Below, piece by piece: positions 34,327-43,197 of a DNA stretch of 64,000 nt. The number at the start of each line of letters is the position of its first letter. The stretch's first letter is position 1. The notes under the pieces were generated by a model. That model saw only the letters and a list, made by a program, of their open reading frames with translations, did no database searches and had not been told where the DNA came from. Source of the stretch: Gammaproteobacteria bacterium (GTDB taxonomy: Bacteria > Pseudomonadota > Gammaproteobacteria > Legionellales > Legionellaceae); the NCBI GenBank assembly GCA_030147635.1, contig JASBUZ010000036.1:62001-126000 (forward strand), in the 5' to 3' direction. Made by a program: the position numbers and the translations under genes.

Positions 34327-36297
34327 GTGAGTACAAAATTTCAACCCATTGAGCCTGCAGTGATTTCTTGGCATGGCAATGTGCCTTATGCACCCTTGTT
34401 TGGTGATGTTTATTTTTCAAAAGAAAATGGGCTGCAAGAGTCACACTATGTCTTTGCTGAAGGAAACGACTTAATTACACGCTTTAAAGCCTTAGCTGAA
34501 AATAGTACGTTTGTGTTAGCAGAGCTTGGTTTTGGCACAGGGTTAAATTGCCTACGGGCGTGGCAGCTTTTTTTAGAACACGCCCCTAAAAGTGCAAAAC
34601 TTGTGATTTTTTCAGCGGAAAAACACCCACTGAGTCGTGAAGATTTGGCAAGGAGTCTTCAGTTTTGGCCAGAGCTTGTGCGTGAGACAAAACAGCTGAT
34701 AACGGCATACCCTGCATTAACCCCTGGAGTACATACGCTGCAATTTGCAGACCGTATTACATTGCATTTTATGCTTGGAGATGCGCTCTCCTCTTTTCAG
34801 TCTCTATTGGTATCAGGGGAGGCGGCACTTGAGACGAAACTCCGGCCGTGGCAGGTTGATGCTTGGTTTTTAGATGGATTTGCGCCTAAGAAAAATCCTG
34901 AGCTTTGGTCGGGTGCCCTGTTTCAAGTGATGAGTTTGCTCTCTAAACCAGGGACCACATGTGCAACTTTCTCGGCGGCAGGGGATGTACGACGTGGCTT
35001 GGAAGCCGCGGGCTTTACACTGACAAAAAGAACAGGGTTTGGTAAAAAACGACATTGTTTAGCTGGGCAACTGACCAAAGCGCCTCAGTCTTTAAAAAAG
35101 CGACAGACACCCTGGGAGGTGCCAGAGCCAGCGCTATCCAAAAAAGCTATTGTGGTTGGGGCTGGACTTGCAGGTTGTTTTATGGCGCACAAACTTGCAA
35201 GGCGTGGCGTGCAGGTCACATTGTTAGATAGTGCACCAAAGGTGGGTGCGGGGGGCTCTGGCAATAAACAAGCGGTGTTATTTCCTTTGTTTTCTGCGTA
35301 TCGCGCGCCATTAACCGAGTGGATGTTGACGGCTTTCCTATTTGCAGCGCGCACTTATGTCCCGTGGCTTACAGCGGGATTGATACCAGGAGAGCTGAAA
35401 GGGCTTTTGCAATTTAATGTGTATCAGCAGGCACTTGCTGACTGGCTCTCATACTACCCAGAGCTTGGTGTGTTTGTAGATGCAGAAGAGGCCTCTCGAT
35501 GTGCGGGTGTAGCACTGAGCGAAGAGGCACTGTTTGTGCCCCAAGGGGGCTGGTTAGACTCAGAAGCGTTGTGTGAATACTTAATGGATACCCCAGGAAT
35601 TGATTGGCAGCCTGATACAACAGTCGATGAACTGCATTACCAAGATGGAAGTTGGCAGGCAGCAGGTTTTCATGCACCACACGTTGTGCTTGCGACCGGA
35701 GGTGGTATTCAGGTGTACTCTGAAACGTGTCAGCTCCCCCTTGAGCTTTTTCGAGGGCAAATGACAGCCATTCAGGCATCGAATGGCTCAAGTGCCTTAA
35801 AACTTCCCCTTTGTGGCCTTGGCCACGTACTGCCTGCCTATCAAGCTAGGCATTGGTTTGGTGCCAGCTATCATGGCAAAGTAGCACATAACGAACTTTC
35901 TGAGCAGGATAATCAAGCGAACCTTGAAAAACTTCGGGCTTTTCCAGCCGAGGTGGCATGGGCGGATGAGGTGTGTGATGCTTGGGCGGGAGTGCGGGCT
36001 AAAACGCCCGATTATTTACCTCTAGTTGGGCCTGTTCCTGATGTCGATTTGTTTAAGAAGCGGTTTGGCGCATTGCAAAAAGACAGTCGGTGGTTTGTAC
36101 CTGAGGCAGGCGCGTATTATCCTGGGTTATTTGTGTGTGCCGGATTTGGCTCACGCGGACTCACCAGCATACCGCTTGCCTCGGAATATTTGGCGGCGTT
36201 GATGTGTGGCGAGCCAAGTGGTTTACCACGACATATTGTAGAAAGTATTTCACCTGCTCGCTTTATCATGAAGCAAATCAAGCAGGGGGAGTACTAG
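34327..36297 (+). CDS. mnmC: Bifunctional tRNA U34 modification enzyme MnmC
   Basis: The protein has 656 residues. The N-terminal MnmD methyltransferase (about 1-250) has the SAM motif Glu-Leu-Gly-Phe-Gly-Thr-Gly-Leu-Asn and the Trp-Phe-Leu-Asp-Gly-Phe-Ala-Pro-Lys-Lys-Asn-Pro block. The C-terminal FAD-dependent oxidase (from about 265) begins Val-Val-Gly-Ala-Gly-Leu-Ala-Gly-Cys. Together they convert cmnm5(s2)U to nm5 and then mnm5(s2)U at the wobble base of several tRNAs. The GTG start at 34327 gives the expected N-terminus. Neighbours cca, orn and queH are also RNA-processing genes. Confidence 0.95.
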   Translation: MSTKFQPIEPAVISWHGNVPYAPLFGDVYFSKENGLQESHYVFAEGNDLITRFKALAENSTFVLAELGFGTGLNCLRAWQLFLEHAPKSAKLVIFSAEKHPLSREDLARSLQFWPELVRETKQLITAYPALTPGVHTLQFADRITLHFMLGDALSSFQSLLVSGEAALETKLRPWQVDAWFLDGFAPKKNPELWSGALFQVMSLLSKPGTTCATFSAAGDVRRGLEAAGFTLTKRTGFGKKRHCLAGQLTKAPQSLKKRQTPWEVPEPALSKKAIVVGAGLAGCFMAHKLARRGVQVTLLDSAPKVGAGGSGNKQAVLFPLFSAYRAPLTEWMLTAFLFAARTYVPWLTAGLIPGELKGLLQFNVYQQALADWLSYYPELGVFVDAEEASRCAGVALSEEALFVPQGGWLDSEALCEYLMDTPGIDWQPDTTVDELHYQDGSWQAAGFHAPHVVLATGGGIQVYSETCQLPLELFRGQMTAIQASNGSSALKLPLCGLGHVLPAYQARHWFGASYHGKVAHNELSEQDNQANLEKLRAFPAEVAWADEVCDAWAGVRAKTPDYLPLVGPVPDVDLFKKRFGALQKDSRWFVPEAGAYYPGLFVCAGFGSRGLTSIPLASEYLAALMCGEPSGLPRHIVESISPARFIMKQIKQGEY

Positions 36298-36452
36298 ATC
36301 AGTTCCAGCGTTAAGGGTACTCGTCATATTGAGTGCCGGTTTTAGGTTCCTCTGGTTTTTCTTTTACCTCTGGTTGAGGCAAGGTAGGTCATTCTATATT
36401 GCTGTGGTTAGGGGTACAATAAAGCATGGTCTGGGATTTGAACAGATAAACA

Positions 36453-37544
36453 ATGAAAGTGTATTTGGTTGGCGGGGCTGTGCGCGATACTTTGCTCGGT
36501 GAGCCTGTTTCTGAGCGAGACTGGGTGGTCGTCGGTGAGACACCTGATACACTGTTAAATCTTGGCTATCAGCAGGTGGGGCGCGATTTTCCAGTGTTTT
36601 TGCACCCTGAAACCAAAGAAGAGTACGCACTGGCACGTACCGAGCGCAAGCAGGGCCAAGGGTATCGTGGATTTGTATGTGATGCGGGTCCCGAGGTGAG
36701 TTTGGAAGATGACTTACTGAGGCGTGACCTAACTATTAATGCTATTGCACAAGATAAATCAGGTACACTTATTGACCCTTATCACGGTGCACGTGATATT
36801 CAAGATCGGGTATTGCGGCATGTCTCACCGGCCTTTGCTGAGGACCCAGTTCGTGTGTTGCGACTTGCCCGATTTGCAGCACGGTTTCATCACTTTGGTT
36901 TTAAGGTGGCAGAAGAAACGCGTGCGTTGGTGTCTCTGATGGTGAAGCAAGGAGAGTTGCTGCATCTGGTGCCTGAGCGAGTTTGGCAAGAGTTTCAAAA
37001 AGCCTTAGCAACTGAGAGCCCGGAAGTGTTTATTGACGTGCTACAAACTTCCAGTGCATTGTTACCTATTTTCCCAGACTTACAAAAAGCCCCTATTCAA
37101 GCCATGATGGATGCACTGCGTGTGGTGAGCAAGCATGTATCAAAGCCCGTTGTGCGTTTTGCCGCATTTATGAGAGCGCTGAGTCCGTCTCAGATTGAAG
37201 CTTTCTGTGCCCACTGCCGTGTACCCAAAGATTATCGAGTTCTTGCCATGCTTGCCCATGAGTTTTGTGATTTGATTGTGAGTGAGGTGGAGCAAGACGC
37301 CGAAGGCATGGTCCAGGTGTTAGAAAAAGCCGATGCTTTTCGTAAGATTGAGCGATTTTTAGACTTGTTATGCGCTTGTGATGCGCGTACGATCACACAA
37401 CAACGCTGGCAGGATGCAGTGCGTGTATGTGAAGGCATTGATGTTGCGTCTTTGGTACGAGAAGGTTACACCGGAGATGCCATGAAAAAAGCCATTCATG
37501 TGCGTCGAGTTTTAGTGCTTCAAGACCATTTAAAGAGTGGGTAA
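36453..37544 (+). CDS. cca: CCA-adding tRNA nucleotidyltransferase, short form
   Basis: The protein has 363 residues. It repairs or adds the CCA end of tRNAs. Class II nucleotidyltransferase motifs are clear: Val-Gly-Gly-Ala-Val-Arg-Asp at 5-11, Glu-Arg-Asp-Trp at about 20, Arg-Arg-Asp-Leu-Thr-Ile-Asn-Ala at about 91, and Asp-Pro-Val-Arg-Val-Leu-Arg-x-Ala-Arg-Phe-Ala at about 135. The E. coli enzyme (412 residues) has an HD phosphohydrolase domain after this part; here the His-Asp pairs are missing and the protein is shorter, so phosphatase activity is probably absent. orn follows after three bases. Confidence 0.93.
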   Translation: MKVYLVGGAVRDTLLGEPVSERDWVVVGETPDTLLNLGYQQVGRDFPVFLHPETKEEYALARTERKQGQGYRGFVCDAGPEVSLEDDLLRRDLTINAIAQDKSGTLIDPYHGARDIQDRVLRHVSPAFAEDPVRVLRLARFAARFHHFGFKVAEETRALVSLMVKQGELLHLVPERVWQEFQKALATESPEVFIDVLQTSSALLPIFPDLQKAPIQAMMDALRVVSKHVSKPVVRFAAFMRALSPSQIEAFCAHCRVPKDYRVLAMLAHEFCDLIVSEVEQDAEGMVQVLEKADAFRKIERFLDLLCACDARTITQQRWQDAVRVCEGIDVASLVREGYTGDAMKKAIHVRRVLVLQDHLKSG

Positions 37545-37547
37545 CTT

Positions 37548-38096
37548 ATGAAAAGCAGGCAGCATTTAATCTGGATTGATTTAGAAATGACTGGGCTCTC
37601 ACCTGAGCTTGATAGAATCATTGAAATTGCAACGATTGTTACAGATAAAGATTTAAATATCTTAGAAGAAGGGCCAGTACTTGCTATTCATCAATCCGAT
37701 GTACGTCTCAACGCAATGGATGAATGGAATACCAACCAACATAGCCGTTCTGGTTTGATTGATAGAGTTCGTTTGAGCCAAGTGACAGAGCGTGAAGCTG
37801 AAGCGGAAACGCTTGCATTTTTGTCACGTTATCTTGATAAGGGTGTGTCACCCATGTGCGGAAATACTATCTGCCAAGATAGACGTTTTTTATGTAACTA
37901 TATGCCAGAACTTGCGGCTTTTTTTCATTACCGGCACATTGATGTGAGTACGCTCAAAGAACTTGCTGGACGCTGGGCGCCTCATATTGCGAAAGGATTT
38001 GAAAAGCAATCGAAACATTTAGCGCTGGATGACATTAAAGACTCGATTGACGAGCTAAAATACTACCGTGAACATTTTATTCACGTACCTGAGTGA
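37548..38096 (+). CDS. orn: Oligoribonuclease
   Basis: The protein has 182 residues, the normal length. It degrades 2-5-nucleotide RNA ends and pGpG to mononucleotides. DEDDh residues are visible: Trp-Ile-Asp-Leu-Glu-Met-Thr-Gly-Leu at about 10-17, the Cys-Gly-Asn-(T/S)-Ile-x-Gln-Asp-Arg block at about 104-112, and His-x-Ala-Leu-Asp-Asp-Ile at the end. The start codon follows the cca stop with a GAGTGGG site inside the cca end, and its stop overlaps queH by 4 bases, so cca-orn-queH are one operon. Confidence 0.97.
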   Translation: MKSRQHLIWIDLEMTGLSPELDRIIEIATIVTDKDLNILEEGPVLAIHQSDVRLNAMDEWNTNQHSRSGLIDRVRLSQVTEREAEAETLAFLSRYLDKGVSPMCGNTICQDRRFLCNYMPELAAFFHYRHIDVSTLKELAGRWAPHIAKGFEKQSKHLALDDIKDSIDELKYYREHFIHVPE

Positions 38097-38776
38097 GAAA
38101 CCTTATGCTTGAGAGACCTGTTTTAGAATTGCCGGATGGCGCGAATAAACTACTACTGCATTCTTGTTGTGCGCCATGCTCTGGTGAAGTGATGGAAGCA
38201 CTGTTTGCTTCAAATATCGATTTTTCAATTTTTTTCTACAACCCTAATATTCATCCAATGCAAGAGTATGAAAACCGTAAGCAAGAGAATATTCGGTTTG
38301 CTGAGAAGCATGGTATAGAATTTATCGATGCGGATTATGATAAAGACAACTGGTTTGAGCGAGTGAAAGGGCTTGAGTGGGAGCCTGAGCGTGGCAAGCG
38401 TTGTACTGAGTGTTTTGATATGCGATTTGAGCGCACTGCACTTTATGCCCATGAGCATGGTTTCCCGGTAATTAGTAGTTCGCTTGGTATTTCACGTTGG
38501 AAAGACATGAATCAAATTAATGGCTCAGGTGAGCGTGCTGCCAATCGTTATGACAATATGACCTACTGGACCTACAACTGGCGCAAAGGAGGCGGGTCTG
38601 CCAGGATGTATGAAATTGCGAAGCGTGAAGGCTTTTACAAGCAAGAGTACTGTGGTTGTGTGTATTCATTGCGTGATACCAATGCTTGGCGCAAAAAAAA
38701 TGACCGTGCTCGTATCAAGCTCGGTGTGAATTACTACGAGCTATCGGTCGAAGAAAAAGGGGCCCTTGAAGAGTAA
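38093..38776 (+). CDS. queH: Epoxyqueuosine reductase QueH (DUF208)
   Basis: The protein has 227 residues. It catalyses the last step of queuosine formation in tRNA, reducing epoxyqueuosine, and is the non-cobalamin alternative to QueG. The hallmark Leu-His-Ser-Cys-Cys-Ala-Pro-Cys at about 23-30 and the later paired Cys (Arg-Cys-Thr-Glu-Cys-Phe and Tyr-Cys-Gly-Cys) bind iron-sulphur and metal centres. The GTG start overlaps the orn stop (GTGA); an ATG four codons later is also possible. Grouping with mnmC, cca and orn supports a tRNA-related role. Confidence 0.93.
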   Translation: MRNLMLERPVLELPDGANKLLLHSCCAPCSGEVMEALFASNIDFSIFFYNPNIHPMQEYENRKQENIRFAEKHGIEFIDADYDKDNWFERVKGLEWEPERGKRCTECFDMRFERTALYAHEHGFPVISSSLGISRWKDMNQINGSGERAANRYDNMTYWTYNWRKGGGSARMYEIAKREGFYKQEYCGCVYSLRDTNAWRKKNDRARIKLGVNYYELSVEEKGALEE

Positions 38777-38783
38777 GCTGTGA

Positions 38784-39713
38784 CTAGCTTCCTCGTTGAG
38801 GACTTCCGCCAGGGCTGTCTAAGTCATCGTCTTCAAACTCATCATCAGATGGCTCTTCGTTTGAGTACTCATCAGTATTAAATGAATCGGTGTCGAGTGT
38901 GAGTTCGCCTGGATTTATGATTGTATGAAGGTCCTGCTTCAGCTCTCTTGAGCGCTCGGTGGTATCTTCTACTATATCTTCTGGGCTCGGTGCTCGAGAG
39001 GTGCTAGGGGATATGACGGTAATACTTGCTCCTTTAATCCTTCCTGCTTCATCCAGTTTGTTTTCAAATATGAGCGGGGAAGTGTTTGCTGATCTATTTT
39101 GGCTGTGTATTCCGGAGTTCTCGAGCGTGATGTTTTCTGCTTCGGCAGCAAGGATACGGAGTCCGCGCCCTCTGCCACCAAAGGGCTCTGCTCGGTCTTG
39201 CTCCTCTTCATTTTCAGTTTTGTCCCGTTTCTTTGAGCCACGATGTTCTTCAATAAATTTTTGGCGAGCCTCAGGCGTTGTAACCTTATCTAGAAATTTT
39301 TCTTTATCAAAGCCACGGCCTGTATCTGTAACTGTTACCATGATATTATCTGGATCCGACTCGTCATCAATTTCAAGCGTGATTGTAGTGTGTGCCGGAA
39401 GGTTGTCTTCATAAAATCCATCTAGTGCTTCATCCATGCTATTTTTGAGTATTTCAACAAAAGAAAACTCGAGTATTTCCACTGCACGTGAATTCTTAAT
39501 CTTTTCTCTTTGTTCAGGAGGGAGATTTTGTACTGCAGCTTCGAGTAAATTTATCCAGTGGATATCGCCAGAGAGGGCGCTTAATTTGTCCTCGAAGTCA
39601 GATCGAATTTTTTGGTATTTTTTCCGATTGGTCGCATAAGCTTGAACATAGGGTTTGAGGTCGACTGTGATGGTCGCTTGCTTTAAGTGCTCAGATGCGA
39701 TATCAAAGCTCAT
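38784..39713 (-). CDS. Stand-alone GHKL-fold ATPase
   Basis: The protein has 309 residues. The central part is a histidine-kinase-type ATP-binding domain: N-box Glu87-x-x-x-Asn91-x-x-Asp94, G1 box Asp130-Thr-Gly-Arg-Gly-Phe-Asp, and G2 box Gly-Gly-Arg-Gly-Arg-Gly at 179-184. There is no phospho-acceptor His helix, no membrane part and no receiver domain, so it is not an ordinary sensor kinase. An insert at 150-175 is highly charged, and the C-terminal 70 residues are acidic and probably disordered. Strong AAGGAA ribosome site. GHKL proteins also include Hsp90, MutL, gyrase B and some anti-sigma kinases; which class this belongs to is not clear. Confidence 0.75.
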   Translation of the reverse strand: MSFDIASEHLKQATITVDLKPYVQAYATNRKKYQKIRSDFEDKLSALSGDIHWINLLEAAVQNLPPEQREKIKNSRAVEILEFSFVEILKNSMDEALDGFYEDNLPAHTTITLEIDDESDPDNIMVTVTDTGRGFDKEKFLDKVTTPEARQKFIEEHRGSKKRDKTENEEEQDRAEPFGGRGRGLRILAAEAENITLENSGIHSQNRSANTSPLIFENKLDEAGRIKGASITVISPSTSRAPSPEDIVEDTTERSRELKQDLHTIINPGELTLDTDSFNTDEYSNEEPSDDEFEDDDLDSPGGSPQRGS

Positions 39714-39793
39714 GGGATTTCCTTGAAAGGTATAATTATAGATTATATAGAGTACTTTGGGCTGCTTATCAAATTTAGAACAAGGGGAGGCAA

Positions 39794-40426
39794 ATGAGTT
39801 TAACGATTCTTTTTCGTAATTATATGGGACAATTTAATGCCGGTGCGATTTCACGAGAAGATTTGCTCCGCTTTTGTGACTCACATGGACATGATTTATT
39901 ACAAGAAGTTCGGACAGAGGATATTTCTCTTATTACACGGATGTTAGATTTTGTTGCGGGGGGTAATGAGGGACAAATTTTTTCTTTTTTGATGAACAGG
40001 GATTTGACAGGTAATACCATTGGACATGTAGTATGTAGCCAGGACTTTTGTAAGAAGCATAATGTGATTGTTTCTGGTACGTTAGAGGCGTTTCTTGCTT
40101 GTTTGGGAAAGCTAACTCCACAATGCAGACCAGACTACTTAGCTGTAAAAAATACAGCAGGCTTGAAATTAGATGATGTCGTACGCGAGATGCGCATTGA
40201 TTCAGTGAAGCAGGCTTACTACCGTTTTTTTCAAAAAGAAGTTCGATTGCCACTTTTATCGGCTAAAAGTGCATTCTGCACTCATAAGGCACCTGTGCAA
40301 AACGGACGGTTTTTTAAAGATGCTGAGGAAGGAGCTGTTGTGCTACCACCTCCGTCATTGAAAGCAGGAAACAATAATCGGAAAAAATATATGCCGGATT
40401 TTCAGCCAATCAGGCCTTCCAAGTAA
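39794..40426 (+). CDS. Hypothetical protein, first of a related pair
   Basis: The product has 210 residues with an AGGGGAGG ribosome site. No signal peptide or membrane segment. At about residues 73-82 it has Asp-Leu-Thr-Gly-Asn-Thr-Ile-Gly-His-Val-Val, matching the Asp-Ser-Asp-Gly-Asn-Thr-Ile-Gly-His-Leu-Ile of the next gene. The motif is like the DxxGNTxLHxA core of an ankyrin repeat, though only a single copy can be seen. The C-terminal third is basic and proline-rich. It is divergent from the GHKL ATPase gene with 80 bases between them. Function is unknown. Confidence 0.5.
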   Translation: MSLTILFRNYMGQFNAGAISREDLLRFCDSHGHDLLQEVRTEDISLITRMLDFVAGGNEGQIFSFLMNRDLTGNTIGHVVCSQDFCKKHNVIVSGTLEAFLACLGKLTPQCRPDYLAVKNTAGLKLDDVVREMRIDSVKQAYYRFFQKEVRLPLLSAKSAFCTHKAPVQNGRFFKDAEEGAVVLPPPSLKAGNNNRKKYMPDFQPIRPSK

Positions 40427-40499
40427 TTTGTGCTTTATTGTTTGACACTATGATTAAATGGGTTTAGGATGATGGGTTCGCTTCAGAGAGGTTTAAAGT

Positions 40500-41126
40500 T
40501 TGGTACAAGAAAGGCAGCCACAAATTCCTGAAGGGCTTATCAATCGACAGCTTGCTCGGTTCGAACAGCACCTAGGGGACCCTAGGGTACTAGTCGCTCA
40601 TTTTATTAGTGATATTAACTATAACATTCGTCTCCCATTTTATGTTGTGAAGCACTGCAATATTGATTTGTCACAAAGAGTGTTATCGATTTTAGAAGCG
40701 CTACCGGGAGAGTATTTAAGTTTTGCACTTATGGAGGTTGATTCAGATGGAAATACCATTGGTCATTTGATTACAAGCTCAGAAAGCCGTACAGGATTAG
40801 TGCCATCTTTTTTGCGATGTAGGGCAAAGTTGTCAGACAGTGCCAAAGAACAGCTGGACAGGCTCACAAACCGCTTAGGACAAACGATTAGCTTAGACTC
40901 AATACCAGAAAATCCCCCAATAGAAGAGCAGCCTCCTAGAGGAATACCTGCTACCTTAGCGCCATTAGCACCAGGCAGACAGAAAAAAGCACTCAGGGTG
41001 CTAAGCAAACAAAGTATTTTCCCGTCTGCTTCCAAGGGGAGTAATCGAATACAGTTACCGCCACTGACTATTGTCGAAGAAGAGATTGATGAGGCGGTAG
41101 CGGAGTCAAATCAGAGCCCACGATAG
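40500..41126 (+). CDS. Hypothetical protein, second of a related pair
   Basis: The product has 208 residues from a TTG at 40500. This unusual start is supported by a GAGAGG site 8 bases before it and by the absence of an in-frame ATG nearby. Similarity to the gene at 39794 is limited to a region around the Asp-Gly-Asn-Thr-Ile-Gly-His motif (about 81-90) and the general layout of an N-terminal helical half and a C-terminal Pro-rich tail. The pair probably arose by an old duplication. No known domain besides the single ankyrin-like motif; role unknown. Confidence 0.5.
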   Translation: MVQERQPQIPEGLINRQLARFEQHLGDPRVLVAHFISDINYNIRLPFYVVKHCNIDLSQRVLSILEALPGEYLSFALMEVDSDGNTIGHLITSSESRTGLVPSFLRCRAKLSDSAKEQLDRLTNRLGQTISLDSIPENPPIEEQPPRGIPATLAPLAPGRQKKALRVLSKQSIFPSASKGSNRIQLPPLTIVEEEIDEAVAESNQSPR

Positions 41127-41171
41127 ACTAAACGTCTATACTTAAAGCATTTCACTGCAATTGGTTTGTCT

Positions 41172-42029
41172 ATGAAGCTTTTAAGATATGGGGAACTTGG
41201 ACACGAAAAGCCTGGCTTACTTGACGAGGCAGGGCAGATACGCGATTTGTCTAGCGTGCTCCGAGATATTAACCCAAAACACTTAAGCCAATCGGATTTT
41301 CTAAAGAAACTGACTGCATTAGATACGGATGCTTTAGAGGTTATAGATGCCGATAAACGCTTAGGTGCTCCTGTTGCGTGGCCTGGGAAAATTGTGTGTG
41401 TTGGGTTTAACTCGGCACTTCATACTGAGCAGCTTGGCATGCGACCCTTTCCTGAAAAAGACATGTTGCTGTTTTTAAAAGCCAGCTCTTCTGTGTGTGG
41501 TCCAAATGATCCAATTTTGCATACTCGTTTGACTCAAAAGCTAGATTGGGAGGCTGAGCTTGCCATTGTGATCGGCAAGAAAGGTAAATATATTGCTAAA
41601 GAAGAGGCAGAAGCATTTATTTTAGGCTATACCTGCATGAATGATTTATCGGAGCGTTTCTTACAATTTGAAGTCGGAGACTCCCAGTTCACTAAGGGCA
41701 AGAGCTTTGATAATGCCGCCCCAATGGGGCCATATCTTGTGACTAAGGATGAGGTAGAGAAACCCGGTGAGCTTGAGGTGAATTTATGGGTCAATAATGA
41801 GCTTAGGCAAGCCTTTAACACACGTGATTATATTCATGACCACATCTCAGTCGTGAGTTATGTGAGTCAATACTTCACGCTTTATCCCGGAGATATTATT
41901 TCGATGGGTTCCGCCCCAGGCAATGCTCAGTACTGGGGGAGTGAGCATTTCTTAAAGCCCGGGGATAAAGTTGTGCTCAGCATTTCAGGGCTTGGCAAGC
42001 AGTCTCAAATGGTTGTTTCTGAGTTTTGA
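41172..42029 (+). CDS. Fumarylacetoacetate hydrolase (FAH) family protein
   Basis: The ATG at 41172 gives 285 residues and the typical start Met-Lys-Leu-Leu-Arg-Tyr-Gly; a TTG two codons earlier is less likely. The N-terminal cap (about 1-65) is followed by the FAH barrel. Metal-binding residues are visible as Asp-Trp-Glu-Ala-Glu-Leu-Ala at about 116-122 and Asp in Cys-Met-Asn-Asp-Leu-Ser. The Lys-(G)-Lys-Ser-Phe-Asp block and Pro-Gly-Asp-Ile-Ile-Ser-Met-Gly end match. Family enzymes cleave or hydrate beta-diketo acids, oxaloacetate or ureidoglycolate; the substrate is open. Its last 53 bases overlap the end of hemY on the opposite strand. Confidence 0.88.
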   Translation: MKLLRYGELGHEKPGLLDEAGQIRDLSSVLRDINPKHLSQSDFLKKLTALDTDALEVIDADKRLGAPVAWPGKIVCVGFNSALHTEQLGMRPFPEKDMLLFLKASSSVCGPNDPILHTRLTQKLDWEAELAIVIGKKGKYIAKEEAEAFILGYTCMNDLSERFLQFEVGDSQFTKGKSFDNAAPMGPYLVTKDEVEKPGELEVNLWVNNELRQAFNTRDYIHDHISVVSYVSQYFTLYPGDIISMGSAPGNAQYWGSEHFLKPGDKVVLSISGLGKQSQMVVSEF

Positions 42030-43197
42030 GTGCACTTTTTAGCCCATTTTTATAGGCTTCGAATGCTTCGGGGGGTTGTTTGAGCGCTTCAAAAAGTTGT
42101 CCCTGTGCATAGTAAGTTTCAGGGCAAGTTTTTAATTTGAGGCTTTGCTCTAAGTGCGTTTCTGCTTTTCCAAAGAGTTGTTGATTGGTGTAGAGCTTAC
42201 CTAGGCAGCAGTGTAAGATTGCTAAGTGTGCGTGTTGTTTTAAGAGTGACTCAATGGCTGCTAGGCGTACAACACTTGGAGGCAGCGTGCTATAGGCGTC
42301 AAGTAAAATGGGGACTACCTCTTTTTGTAGAGCACGACGCAAGTACATCTCTGCTTTGGTATTTTCTTCTTGTTGCATTAGGCATTGGCTATACGCCGTG
42401 ATGAGCTCTGGGTTGTGCTTGAGAGTTTTGGGTAGGTGCTCAATGAGCGCATCCAAGGTCTGCCAGGCATTTTGCTCTATTAGGTGCTCTATTCTGCCAA
42501 GATAAGCACGGTGGGTGAGTTCGTTTAATCTTTTCTCTGAAAGTGCTTTATTACGTGCGAGCTGTGGGAGTAAGTTCACCAAATTTTCCCAATCTTTAAT
42601 CCCCTCATAAAGTTGCGCAAGCAATTTCAATACATAGGGATGCCGCGGTGCCAAATCGTGTAGGTGACGCAAGGTGGCGAGGGCTTGCTCCCACTGCTCA
42701 TGGGCAAGCTGAAGCTGTGCTTGTGTCAGCTCGACTGCAACTTTTGCATCTGGCATACATTGTTGTGCCTCACGTAGATAATTATCACGTAGTTTAGTAT
42801 CTCCTAATTCTTGGGCAGCCCTTGCTGCAATCAAATAGTTAATGAGCGGCGTTTCTGTATGAGGCAGTGCCTGAACGAGGTGAGTTTTTGCGGCTTTCCA
42901 GTAGCCTTCACTAAACTCGATTAACCCCTGGGTCGTTTTATCTCGAGCGCGCTCGGTTTTGTGCTTTTGGCGCCAGCGATGCCACGACGTCGGTAAATAA
43001 GTTGCCTTGTGGTAAGACAATAATGCCAGGTGTATTACTGCAACGAACAGGAAGAGCGCGAAAAGTGCTACCCAAATGGTACTTTCAATACTCCAGTGTC
43101 GGAGTACGACCAAAACATACCCAGGGTCACCATGTAGTTGAACGCCAAGCCAAACCGAGGCAAAAAGAAAAAGCAGAATAAAAAAGACCTTAATCAT
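41977..43197 (-). CDS. hemY: HemY-type heme-biosynthesis-associated TPR protein
   Basis: The protein has 406 residues with two N-terminal membrane helices (about 3-19 and 40-61) followed by the HemY-N region and TPR repeats up to the C-terminus. This layout is that of gammaproteobacterial HemY of the hemCDXY cluster, not the Gram-positive oxidase of the same name. Its exact role is unsettled; it may organise heme enzymes at the membrane. The start overlaps hemX by 4 bases. The C-terminal 17 codons overlap the FAH-family gene in antisense. Confidence 0.9.
   Translation of the reverse strand: MIKVFFILLFLFASVWLGVQLHGDPGYVLVVLRHWSIESTIWVALFALFLFVAVIHLALLSYHKATYLPTSWHRWRQKHKTERARDKTTQGLIEFSEGYWKAAKTHLVQALPHTETPLINYLIAARAAQELGDTKLRDNYLREAQQCMPDAKVAVELTQAQLQLAHEQWEQALATLRHLHDLAPRHPYVLKLLAQLYEGIKDWENLVNLLPQLARNKALSEKRLNELTHRAYLGRIEHLIEQNAWQTLDALIEHLPKTLKHNPELITAYSQCLMQQEENTKAEMYLRRALQKEVVPILLDAYSTLPPSVVRLAAIESLLKQHAHLAILHCCLGKLYTNQQLFGKAETHLEQSLKLKTCPETYYAQGQLFEALKQPPEAFEAYKNGLKSALKTQKQPFETACQALKC

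Noticed and set aside
36298..36452. Short leftward Pro/Glu-rich frame ending at about 36328
   Set aside because: About 23 codons from a TTG without ribosome site; too short to support, though the composition is protein-like.
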